Shown: one piece after another, positions 57,350 to 64,000 of the stretch
Layout: each line of letters opens with the position of its first letter
Numbering within the stretch: position 1 is the stretch's first letter
Source of the DNA: Streptosporangium becharense
Lineage (GTDB): Bacteria > Actinomycetota > Actinomycetes > Streptosporangiales > Streptosporangiaceae
NCBI RefSeq assembly: GCF_014204985.1
Contig: NZ_JACHMP010000001.1
Location: forward strand, 3,162,001 to 3,226,000
Reading direction: 5' to 3'
Length of the DNA stretch: 64,000 nt
Notes under the pieces: generated by a model
What the model was told of the DNA's origin: nothing
Seen by the model: only the letters and a program-made list of their open reading frames with translations
The model's database searches: none
Program-made: the position numbers and the translations under genes

Positions 57350-59155
57350 ATGGCGGCATCTTCCCTGCACCGGGTAGCCGCGAGCCTGGCCGCGGCGGTC
57401 ACGCTCGTGTTGGCGCTCGGCGCGTCCCCGGTCCTCGCGTCCCCGGTCCTCGCGACCGCCCGGACCGGCACCGCACCCACCGCACCCGTCGCGTCCACCG
57501 TGCCCGTCTCGTCCACCCTGCCCGTCTCGTCCGTCGCATCCATCGCGCCGGTGGCGTCCACCGGGGCCGCGGCGTCCACCGGAGCCGCGCAGGCGGGCAC
57601 GCAGACGGGCACGGTGACGAGCGACCGGCTCCAGCTCCAGCTCCGGCCGGACGGCGTGCTGCACGTCAAGGAGGAGATCGTCTTCGAGGGCGGCACACCG
57701 TCGCGCACCCTGGTCGACCGCACCCGCTACGACGACGGCAACGACCGGCTCTACCGGATCGCCAACCTCACCGGTGACGCCACGCTGACCGGTGACACGA
57801 TCACCCTGAAGGGCACCTCCGGCACCGTCACCCTGGAGTACGACGTCATCGGGGCGGTGACGCCGCTGGGCCGGGCCCGGGAACTGCGGTGGTACGCCGT
57901 GGGCGGGTGGTCGGTCCCCGTCGAGCAGGCCAAGGCCACCGTGTCCGGCCCGGCACAGCTGCAGAGCATCGCCTGCTTCGCCGGCCCGCTGACCTCTGCG
58001 ATCCCGTGCGCGGAGGCGTCGATGGACTCCACGGGCGTTGTCGCCGACTTCGGGCACCAGGGGCTCGCCCCCGGCGAGGTGCTGACCGTGATCACCGGTT
58101 ACCCCGCGGGCGCCGCCCAGGGTGGTCCCGTCCTGGAACGCCGCTTCGAGCTGTCCAACGCCTTCACGCTCAACACGCTCACCGGCGCCGCCCTGGCCGG
58201 TCTGCTGGTCCTGTTGCTCGGTGGCATCGGCCTGCTGTACTGGACCCGGGGCCGCGACGCCCGTGTGGCCGGCGGCGGGACGGGGCCGCTCAGCACGGCC
58301 CGCAACGGCCACTTCGCCCCACCGGACGGAGTGCGGCCCGGCCAGATCGGCACGCTCATGGACGAGCAGGCCGACGTGATCGACGTGACCGCCACGATCG
58401 TCGACCTGGCCGTCCGCGGCTACCTCCGCATCGACGAGCAGCCCCGCCAGACGTACGAGACGCCCGACTGGCAGCTGGTGCGGCTGCCCGACGCCCCGCT
58501 CTCCTCTCTGATGCCCTATGAGCGCAAGCTCTACGACGCCATCTTCGACGGACGCGACGCGGTGCTGCTCTCGCAGCTCAAGGGCTCGTTCGCGGCCAAC
58601 CTCGGCAAGGTCCGCGACGCTCTCTACCGCGATGTCGTCACACAGGGCTGGTTCACCCGCCGCCCCGACACCGTCCGCAGCCGATGGACGACCGGGGGTG
58701 TGGTGCTCACCCTCTCCGGGATCATCGCCACCGTCGTGCTCGCCTGGTTCACCACGTACGGGCTGCTCGGCCTGGCGTTGATCATTTCCGGTGCGGCCCT
58801 GGCCGTCGGCGGCCAGTACATGCCCGCCAAGACCGTCAGGGGCTCGACCGCCCTGGCCCACACCCTGGGCTTCCGGGAGTATCTGGCGGACGGCGAGATC
58901 GGCGCCGACGTCCCGGCGGCCCAGCGTGTGGAGCTGTTCTCCCGGTACCTCCCCTATGCGGTGATCTTCGACAGCGTCGACCGCTGGGCCCGGGTGGTCT
59001 CGTCGGTCACCGGCGAGGGGCAGCAGGCCGACAACCTGTACTGGTATCACGGCCCGGCCGAATGGGACCTGTCCAGGTTCGCCGACTCGATGCGGACGTT
59101 CACCATGACGACCTCAGGAGCGATCTCCGCCACCCGCCGGTTCCGGTCCCTGTAG
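57350..59155 (+). CDS. DUF2207 membrane protein
   Basis: 601 residues. Signal peptide, then an Ala/Val/Ser/Thr/Pro stretch with repeated VASTVPVSST-like words, an extracellular beta domain (LQLRPDGVLHVKEEIVFEG, ADFGHQGLAPGEVLTVITGYPAG), a membrane helix near 280 (LAGLLVLLLGGIGLLYW), cytoplasmic parts with PPDGVRPGQIGTLMDEQADVID and two further helices near 450-480. All parts are typical for DUF2207, whose function is unknown. Confidence 0.85.
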   Translation: MAASSLHRVAASLAAAVTLVLALGASPVLASPVLATARTGTAPTAPVASTVPVSSTLPVSSVASIAPVASTGAAASTGAAQAGTQTGTVTSDRLQLQLRPDGVLHVKEEIVFEGGTPSRTLVDRTRYDDGNDRLYRIANLTGDATLTGDTITLKGTSGTVTLEYDVIGAVTPLGRARELRWYAVGGWSVPVEQAKATVSGPAQLQSIACFAGPLTSAIPCAEASMDSTGVVADFGHQGLAPGEVLTVITGYPAGAAQGGPVLERRFELSNAFTLNTLTGAALAGLLVLLLGGIGLLYWTRGRDARVAGGGTGPLSTARNGHFAPPDGVRPGQIGTLMDEQADVIDVTATIVDLAVRGYLRIDEQPRQTYETPDWQLVRLPDAPLSSLMPYERKLYDAIFDGRDAVLLSQLKGSFAANLGKVRDALYRDVVTQGWFTRRPDTVRSRWTTGGVVLTLSGIIATVVLAWFTTYGLLGLALIISGAALAVGGQYMPAKTVRGSTALAHTLGFREYLADGEIGADVPAAQRVELFSRYLPYAVIFDSVDRWARVVSSVTGEGQQADNLYWYHGPAEWDLSRFADSMRTFTMTTSGAISATRRFRSL

Positions 59156-59173
59156 CCCGGAGCGAGCTCACCC

Positions 59174-59236
59174 GGTGCCGCCTTGAGAGGGACCGGTGCC
59201 GCCTTGAGAGGGACCGGTGCCGCCTTGAGAGGGACC
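59174..59236. repeat. Three exact 21-bp tandem repeats
   Basis: GGTGCCGCCTTGAGAGGGAC plus one C, three times without a mismatch, between the convergent DUF2207 and asparaginase genes. Confidence 0.9.
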
Positions 59237-59278
59237 GTCCGGCACCGGCCCGGCTCAGGACCTCGGGGCGAGCCCGCC

Positions 59279-60223
59279 CTACCGGCGCAGCCTGATCTCA
59301 CCGACGGGACGGCCGCCGCCCAGCAGGACACCGGTGGCCAGCTCGTCCAGTTCCGGCCCCCGGAAACCGAGCGCGCCAAGAGCCTCGACGACGGCCGGGA
59401 CCCGGGCCCGCTGGCCGCCGTCCTCGACCTTGACGGTGCCCGAGCGGCCGTCGGAGAAGACGAAGGCGTCGAACGCCTCGGCACCGGCCTTGACCATCAG
59501 GCCCGGGACCGCGCGCATCAGCCTGGCCTCGGGGCGGGTCGTTCCCGACGTCCACTCCGGGTGGTCCCGGAAGGCGTCCACGACCCGCCGCTCCGGGGTG
59601 CCGGGCTCGGCCTGGACCATGGCCCGGAACGCCCGCGTCACCCCCACCATGGAGACGAAGAAGAGCGGGGCACCGCAGCCGTCCACCCCGGTGGCCGCGA
59701 CGCGCTCGCAGGTCAGCTCCTCGACGGTGGCGCGGATGGCCCGCTGCAGCGGGTGGGCCGGGTCGAGGTAGGTCTCCGGCGGCCAGCCGTTGACCACGCA
59801 GGTGGCGAGCATCGCCGCGTGCTTGCCCGAGCAGTTCATGTACACCCGGGCGCGGTCGCCGCCCGAGCGCAGCAGTTCCTCGCGGGAGGCGGGGTCCTCG
59901 GGCAGGTCCTCCGGGCACCCCAGCGCGTCCTCCTCCAGCCCGGCCCCCGCGAGGATCCGGCGGACCCCGTCCACGTGGAACGACTCGCCGGCGTGACTCG
60001 CGCACGACAGCGCGAGCAGCTCACCCTCCAGGGGCAGCCCCGCGCGGACCATGGCCAGCGCCTGCAACGGCTTCAGCGACGAACGCGGCGAGACGAGGGC
60101 GTCCACCGCCCCGTGAACCCTGACGGGGGACCCGTCGGCGGCGACGGCGAGCATGCGCACCCGGTGGGTGGACTCCACGAACCCCGAGCGGACGACCTCG
60201 ACGAGCAATGACTCAGCAGACAC
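59279..60223 (-). CDS. L-asparaginase, type II-like (Asparaginase_II family)
   Basis: 314 residues from a GTG after AAAGGAGA. Segments LVEVVRSGFVESTHR, VSPRSSLKPLQALAMV, SHAGESFHVDGV, NCSGKHAAMLATC and GVDGCGAPLFFVSM belong to the bacterial AnsA/Asparaginase_II family of serine-lactamase-like fold, which hydrolyses asparagine to aspartate and ammonia. No signal peptide is seen, so it is cytoplasmic. A longer frame upstream overlaps the dtd promoter and is rejected. Confidence 0.86.
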   Translation of the reverse strand: MSAESLLVEVVRSGFVESTHRVRMLAVAADGSPVRVHGAVDALVSPRSSLKPLQALAMVRAGLPLEGELLALSCASHAGESFHVDGVRRILAGAGLEEDALGCPEDLPEDPASREELLRSGGDRARVYMNCSGKHAAMLATCVVNGWPPETYLDPAHPLQRAIRATVEELTCERVAATGVDGCGAPLFFVSMVGVTRAFRAMVQAEPGTPERRVVDAFRDHPEWTSGTTRPEARLMRAVPGLMVKAGAEAFDAFVFSDGRSGTVKVEDGGQRARVPAVVEALGALGFRGPELDELATGVLLGGGRPVGEIRLRR

Positions 60224-60280
60224 CTTTGTCTCCTTTCGCGCAGAGTCTAGGGAGACCGGGAAGCACGGGATGATGGGGGT

Positions 60281-60706
60281 ATGCGTGCGGTCGTACAGCG
60301 GGTGAGTTCCGCGTCGGTGGTGGTGGACGGTGTGACGGTGGGCGCGATCGACGAGCCGGGGCTGCTGGTGCTGGTCGGGGTCACCCACACCGACACCCCG
60401 GCGCAGGCGGCCAGGCTCGCCGCCAAGCTCTGGGGCCTGCGGATCCTGTCGGGCGAGAAGTCGTGCTCCGACATCGACGCGCCGCTGCTCGTGGTCAGCC
60501 AGTTCACCCTGTACGGCGACGCGCGCAAGGGCCGCCGCCCCACCTGGCAGGCCGCCGCACCCGGCCCGGTCGCCGAACCACTGGTGGAGACCGTCTGCGC
60601 GGAGCTACGCGGGCTGGGTGCCCGCGTGGAGACGGGCGTGTTCGGCGCCGATATGAAGGTCGGGCTGACCAACGACGGCCCGATCACGCTGATCCTGGAG
60701 GTCTGA
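60281..60706 (+). CDS. dtd: D-aminoacyl-tRNA deacylase
   Basis: 141 residues, full family length. [17 protein letters not shown] at the start, [17 protein letters not shown] with the active-site Thr region, and the [10 protein letters not shown] cross-subunit Gly-Pro motif. It removes D-amino acids (and glycine from tRNA-Ala) to protect translation. The gene is divergent from asparaginase and convergent with ygfZ. Confidence 0.95.
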   Translation: MRAVVQRVSSASVVVDGVTVGAIDEPGLLVLVGVTHTDTPAQAARLAAKLWGLRILSGEKSCSDIDAPLLVVSQFTLYGDARKGRRPTWQAAAPGPVAEPLVETVCAELRGLGARVETGVFGADMKVGLTNDGPITLILEV

Positions 60707-60750
60707 CCGATCGGCCGGAGGGTCCGGCGCACCCGCCGGCCGGGGTGGCG

Positions 60751-61734
60751 TCAGCGGATGCGGCGGCGCAGCGCGGGGTCGATCTGGACGTTGCGTCCGG
60801 CGTCCGGCGGCACGACGACCTCCTGGGTCGCCGCCACGCCACCGGCCTGGAGCGTGACGTCGACCGGCACGGTCCGCTTGACCACGGCCAGGGCGATCGG
60901 GCCGAGCTCGTAGTGGCGCGCGGCGCTGCCGACGAAGCCGACCTCGGTGCCGTCGTGGACCACGGCGGCGCCGTGCCCGGGCAGGACGTCGGCGCTGCCG
61001 TCCAGGTGCAGGAAGACCAGGCGGCGCGGCGGATGGCCCAGGTTGTGCACGCGGGCCACGGTCTCCTGGCCCTTGTAGCACCCCTTGCCGAGGTGGACCG
61101 CCGTGCCGATCCAGCCGACCTCGTGCGGGATCGTCTTGTGATCGGTCTCGAAGCCGAGCCGGGGACGGTGCTCCTCGATCCGCAGCGCCTCGTACGCCCA
61201 GAGCCCGGCCAGTCGCAGCCCGAGACGGCCGGGCAACAGCTCACGCGGGAGCAGCACGTCGTCGCCGACGGCCACGGCGCCCTCGGGCAGCACCGGCCGC
61301 GCCGCGGCGGTCACGGAGACCACCACGTAGTCACCCGTCACGTCGGCGACCTCGACCCGGAGCATGAACCGCATCTTGTCGAGGAACGCGGTCAGCTCCG
61401 CGCCCGTACCCGGCTCCACGTGCGTCCAGACGGCCTCGCCGTCGTCGACGAGGGTCAGGTGGTGCTCCACCCTGCCCTGGGCGTCCAGCAACAGCGTCTG
61501 AGTGGGCACACCGGGTTTCAGATCGTCGAGTTTCTGCGAACTCAGGCTGTTGAGCCAGCTCAGACGGTCGGGTCCGGAGATCCGGACGACCTCCCGGTTG
61601 CTCCGGTCGACCATCGCCTCTCCGCCGAGCAGCGCGCGCTGCTCGGCGAACAGGTCGCCGTAGTGTCCGGCGACGTCGGCATCGGGGGTGTCGGCCGCGA
61701 CCGCGCCGGGGGTGTCCAGCAGAGGGCTTCGCAT
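60751..61734 (-). CDS. ygfZ: Folate-binding YgfZ/GcvT-type protein
   Basis: 327 residues of GcvT fold with the diagnostic KGCYKGQE motif near residue 215 containing the functional Cys. YgfZ proteins aid repair or maturation of iron-sulfur enzymes using tetrahydrofolate. The N-terminal WLNSLSSQKLDDLKPG segment is also conserved. ATG start. It lies downstream of the Nur-like gene on the same strand, as in Streptomyces. Confidence 0.9.
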   Translation of the reverse strand: MRSPLLDTPGAVAADTPDADVAGHYGDLFAEQRALLGGEAMVDRSNREVVRISGPDRLSWLNSLSSQKLDDLKPGVPTQTLLLDAQGRVEHHLTLVDDGEAVWTHVEPGTGAELTAFLDKMRFMLRVEVADVTGDYVVVSVTAAARPVLPEGAVAVGDDVLLPRELLPGRLGLRLAGLWAYEALRIEEHRPRLGFETDHKTIPHEVGWIGTAVHLGKGCYKGQETVARVHNLGHPPRRLVFLHLDGSADVLPGHGAAVVHDGTEVGFVGSAARHYELGPIALAVVKRTVPVDVTLQAGGVAATQEVVVPPDAGRNVQIDPALRRRIR

Positions 61735-61775
61735 GGCCCCAGCCTACGAGGCACCGCCACCGTCGCCGTCACCGG

Positions 61776-61899
61776 CGGCAGCGGTGATGGCGACAGTGGT
61801 GGCAGCGGCGGTGGCGGCGGCAGTGGTGGTGGCGGCAGTGGTGGCGGTGGCGGCAGTGGTGGCGGCAGCGGCAGCGGCAGCGGCAGTTACGGCGGTGGC
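61776..61899. repeat. GGC/AGT/GGT trinucleotide repeat tract
   Basis: About 120 bases composed almost only of GGC, GGT, AGT and AGC triplets, between the nur stop and the ygfZ start. It is not in the frame of either gene. Confidence 0.8.
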
Positions 61900-62313
61900 T
61901 CAGCGGCAGTTGCGGCAGCGCCCGAAGACGGTCAGGTGGTGCACGTCGGTGGCGAACCCGACCGAACGGTCGAGGTCCTTGACGAAGTTGTCGACCAGGT
62001 CCTGGCTGACCTCGCTGATCTCGCCGCAGCCGCGGCAGACCAGGTGCACGTGGTCGGCCTCGGAGGCCAGATGGTAGGTGGGAGCACCGTGCCCGAGGTG
62101 ACTGTGGGTCACCATGCCGAGCTCCTCCAGGAGCTCGAGAGTGCGGTAGACGGTCGAGATGTTCACCCCGCGGGCGGTCTGCCGCACCCGGTTGCAGATC
62201 TCCTCGGGGGTGGCGTGCTCACACTCCTTGACCGCCTCTAGCACCAGCTGGCGCTGCGGGGTGACCCGATATCCACGCGCTCGCAGTTGCTCATGCCATG
62301 ACGTCTCGGTCAT
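61900..62313 (-). CDS. nur: Fur-family regulator, Nur (nickel)-like
   Basis: 137 residues: winged helix RGYRVTPQRQLVLEAV and NISTVYRTLELLEELGMVTHSHLGHGAPTYHL, then the metal-binding domain (DHVHLVCRGCGEI) and the C-terminal CRNC pair for structural zinc. The sequence and the neighbourhood (dtd, ygfZ) recall Streptomyces Nur, which represses nickel uptake and sodF when nickel is present; zinc or iron specificity cannot be fully excluded. A target could be the cbiMQO-type importer at 1.6-4.3 kb. Confidence 0.82.
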   Translation of the reverse strand: MTETSWHEQLRARGYRVTPQRQLVLEAVKECEHATPEEICNRVRQTARGVNISTVYRTLELLEELGMVTHSHLGHGAPTYHLASEADHVHLVCRGCGEISEVSQDLVDNFVKDLDRSVGFATDVHHLTVFGRCRNCR

Positions 62314-62639
62314 GGCATGAGTCTAGGAGAATCCCGGCCTTTCGTGTCTGCCTTCCGGCCGTGGGAAACCACTGTCCCGGTTCACTGTCCCGGTTCGCTG
62401 TCCCCGTTCGCGTCCGGAGCTTCGCCGAGCACCCGAGCCGTGTCGCTGTGTCGCCGTGTCGCCCCGGATGTCCGGGGCGTCCCGGGCATCCGCCCGCCGG
62501 AGCCGTCCCGCCGGCGGGACCCACGGCTGCTGCCCTTGGCCCGCCGCGCCGGGATGTCCCCGGCCCCGCCGCGACGAGAGAGCACAGGGCACCCCCACAA
62601 CAGGCGGTGAGCTGCGGAAACAGCCACTTCAATATTCAT
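62314..62639. other. Intergenic region upstream of nur with short direct repeats
   Basis: About 325 bases without a gene. Three 13-base units, ACTGTCCCGGTTC twice (62371, 62384) and GCTGTCCCCGTTC (62397), lie 58-96 bases before the nur start, and GTGTCGCY words repeat near 62440-62462. They may be regulatory; no known Fur box is recognised. Confidence 0.4.
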
Positions 62640-62668
62640 TTGCCCGGCCGGACGGCATCGCATAACGT
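62640..62668 (+). promoter_or_regulatory. Promoter candidate before the leader ORF
   Basis: TTGCCC at 62640-62645 and TAACGT at 62663-62668, spaced by 17 bases, in a locally AT-richer stretch. Transcription would start near 62675, directly before the strong ribosome site. Confidence 0.5.
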
Positions 62669-62700
62669 GTGGATCACGCTGAAAGGAGGTGGTCCGAACG

Positions 62701-62742
62701 ATGATTGATCATAGTTGGGCTAGCGAGGTGGCTGTCCGCTAG
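62701..62742 (+). CDS. 13-codon leader ORF with strong Shine-Dalgarno
   Basis: MIDHSWASEVAVR then TAG. AAAGGAGGTGG at 62682-62692 is almost the full complement of the 16S 3' end, 8-10 bases before the ATG. The tail of the ORF forms a CTAGCG/CGCTAG stem. No longer protein follows in frame without a stop. It may be a leader peptide or part of a structured RNA. Confidence 0.5.
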   Translation: MIDHSWASEVAVR

Positions 62743-63149
62743 GACGCCGCGGCTCCGGACTCTGTCCGGACGTCTCGCGACGTTCGGCGAATCCAAGACA
62801 ATCACCGGAACCCCGGGCTGTCGGAAGGCGGGTCCCCCGTCTTTAGTCCAATCCGACCCTTCTGCCGAGCAGGAGGAAGCAGCCCGGGGTTCTTTGCTGT
62901 CCGGACGCCCCCACCCACCGGTCCGCACGGGCCCCCTGCCGTCCCGGGGCGGGAAGGCCGGCGGGGAGTCCAGGGGGAAAGGCCGCGGGGGAAGCCGGGG
63001 GCGGGAAGTCCCTGGGCGAACGTCCGGGGCGACTCATGGCACACCGGCATCTTCCGCCACGGAGCACCCCCGGGAATCCGAGCACAGGATCACCCGTTGA
63101 AGAAGAATCCGGGATGAAACATCACCCCGGACAGGGGTGAGGAGTGACG
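62743..63149. other. Gap downstream of the leader ORF
   Basis: About 400 bases without a recognised protein gene. It contains a CTCCGGA/TCCGGAC mini-hairpin, the long-range hairpin at 62808-62892, and a TCACCCC/GGGGTGA hairpin (63122-63140) that overlaps the ribosome-site region of the next gene. Confidence 0.5.
62808..62892 (+). terminator. Long-range hairpin with T-rich end downstream of the leader ORF
   Basis: GAACCCCGGGCTG (62808-62820) pairs perfectly with CAGCCCGGGGTTC (62880-62892); the loop is 59 bases and TTT follows. It may be a terminator or part of a folded regulatory RNA. Confidence 0.5.
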
Positions 63150-63806
63150 ATGCGGGGAGCCGCACGGGCGGGACTGACAGCGGTGGGAGCCGGAGTCGTG
63201 GTCATCACCGGCCTGGACGTGGCCCGCCTCGCGGAGGTCGACCCGTTCCGCCGGACGATCAGCGAGCACGGTCTCGGCGAGCACGGCTGGATCTTCACGC
63301 TCGGCGTGATCCTGCTGGCCGCCGGGTCGGTCGCGATCGGGGTGTCGCTCGTCCGCGGGAAGCTGGCCGCAGCCTGGTCCGCCGGCACCCTGGCCCTGCT
63401 GGCCTGGAGCGCGGGACTCGTCGTGACGGGGTGGTTCCCCAAGCACGACTGGTCGGTGGGGCCGAGTCTCAACGGGAGCATTCACCGGGTGGGCAGCCTG
63501 GTGGCCTTCCTCAGCCTGCCGCTGGCCGCGCTGATCATCTCCAGGCCCTGGCTGAGGCATCCCGAGTGGCGGGCACCCGCCCGGATCGCGGCCTGGCTCG
63601 GGCTGGGATCGCTGCTGTGGGTCGCCGGGATCGCCGGGGCCATCGTGCTCGCCGAGAACAGCGGCCTGGCCTGGTGGCAGGTGATGCCCCTCGGCCTGGT
63701 GGAACGGGGTCTGGCGGCGACCGAGGTGGCCGCCCTGACCGCGCTCGGCCTGTGGGCCGCACGCCGCCCGGACGCCACCCGGCTCGACCTCGCCCGTACC
63801 GGCTGA
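63150..63806 (+). CDS. DUF998-like integral membrane protein
   Basis: 218 residues with six hydrophobic helices. RRTISEHGLGEHGWIF after the first helix and GSIHRVGSLVAFLSLPLAAL further on match the DUF998 pattern. The ATG used stands 6 bases after GGGTGAGGAG; a GTG two codons earlier is too close to the ribosome site. Function unknown. Confidence 0.78.
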   Translation: MRGAARAGLTAVGAGVVVITGLDVARLAEVDPFRRTISEHGLGEHGWIFTLGVILLAAGSVAIGVSLVRGKLAAAWSAGTLALLAWSAGLVVTGWFPKHDWSVGPSLNGSIHRVGSLVAFLSLPLAALIISRPWLRHPEWRAPARIAAWLGLGSLLWVAGIAGAIVLAENSGLAWWQVMPLGLVERGLAATEVAALTALGLWAARRPDATRLDLARTG

Positions 63807-63937
63807 CCCGCGGCCGACACTGCGGACATCGGGTCCGACCGCTCCTCACCCGTGCCGGCCGCCCCCGGCCGGTCCCCCGCCCACGCCGGCCGACCCCGGC
63901 TGATTCCCGGCCGACCTGGTTCGCGGGGCGGCTCCTT

Positions 63938-63977
63938 TCCGGAATGGACACCACGGGTCCGGAATGGACACCACGGG
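63938..63977. repeat. Two exact 20-bp tandem repeats
   Basis: TCCGGAATGGACACCACGGG occurs twice in direct succession in the last, non-coding part of the window. The remainder of 63807-64000 shows no gene. Confidence 0.85.
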
Positions 63978-64000
63978 GAGGAGCGGTCGGTCAGTGCTCG

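Noticed and set aside
59279..60388. Longer asparaginase start upstream of the GTG
   Set aside because: The extension reads His/Arg-rich sequence through the divergent dtd promoter, while the GTG has an AAAGGAGA ribosome site.
60463..62241. 592-codon + frame spanning dtd, ygfZ and nur
   Set aside because: It overlaps three well-supported genes and ends in a Gly/Ser tract from the triplet repeat; no homology is seen.

Overview
The window is high-GC actinobacterial chromosome. Gene content points to the Streptosporangiales (Streptosporangium/Nonomuraea-like); this is inferred from mycothiol synthesis (mshA), CarD, SenX3-RegX3, an actinomycete integrative and conjugative element (AICE) and a large secreted cellulase set, not from a database search. 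Two blocks have the gene order known from Mycobacterium tuberculosis: rlmB-cysS-ispF-carD-lpqE (Rv3579c-Rv3584) and regX3-senX3-gpm-ybjN-mshA-SDR plus XRE-hbhA-DUF2516 (Rv0491-Rv0474).

Layout. 0-7.2 kb: acyl-CoA genes (crotonase, SDR), an anti-sigma-factor antagonist, a cobalt/nickel ECF transporter operon (cbiMN-cbiQ-cbiO) with a dyad operator candidate, a family-2 glycosyltransferase and a metallophosphoesterase. 7.2-11 kb: a receptor-type Ser/Thr kinase followed by decayed genes (sigma factor and LCP fragments). 10.9-24.65 kb: a tRNA-Thr(TGT) attachment locus that has received several related elements in succession. Two decayed integrase tails, each followed by a terminator and a 45-bp copy of the tRNA 3' half, precede one apparently complete AICE of about 12.3 kb. 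The AICE carries cargo (membrane-anchored receiver protein, PadR plus membrane protein, XRE-TPR regulator plus creatininase, a small zinc-finger protein), a GntR/KorSA-like repressor with its own operators, a Pra-like activator, an FtsK/TraB translocase, a rolling-circle-type Rep, Xis and Int.

24.7-43.7 kb: housekeeping genes: rlmB, cysS, a fumarylacetoacetase-like protein that has lost most catalytic residues, ispF, carD, an LpqE-like lipoprotein, the phosphate two-component pair divergent from phoU with a PHO box between them, gpmA, mshA, a BlaI/M56 pair and an HbhA-like gene set. 43.7-55 kb: a cellulolytic island. A CebR-type LacI repressor overlaps a membrane Ser/Thr kinase gene, followed by secreted GH48, GH9 and GH5 (mannanase-like) enzymes with CBM2 modules. 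Copies of the CebR palindrome TGGGAGCGCTCCCA (or a one-base variant) lie at the cebR promoter, at the GH48 promoter and inside the GH48 signal-peptide coding region. Between kinase and cellulases lies a deletion remnant of a paralogue of the 7.6-kb kinase gene.

55-64 kb: an SGNH lipoprotein, a zinc metallopeptidase, a DUF2207 membrane protein, asparaginase, dtd, ygfZ and a Nur-like Fur regulator (a possible controller of the metal transporter at 1.6-4.3 kb). Then comes a gene-poor stretch holding a 13-codon ORF with a near-perfect Shine-Dalgarno and a downstream hairpin, and a DUF998-like membrane protein. Several short tandem repeats sit in intergenic gaps.
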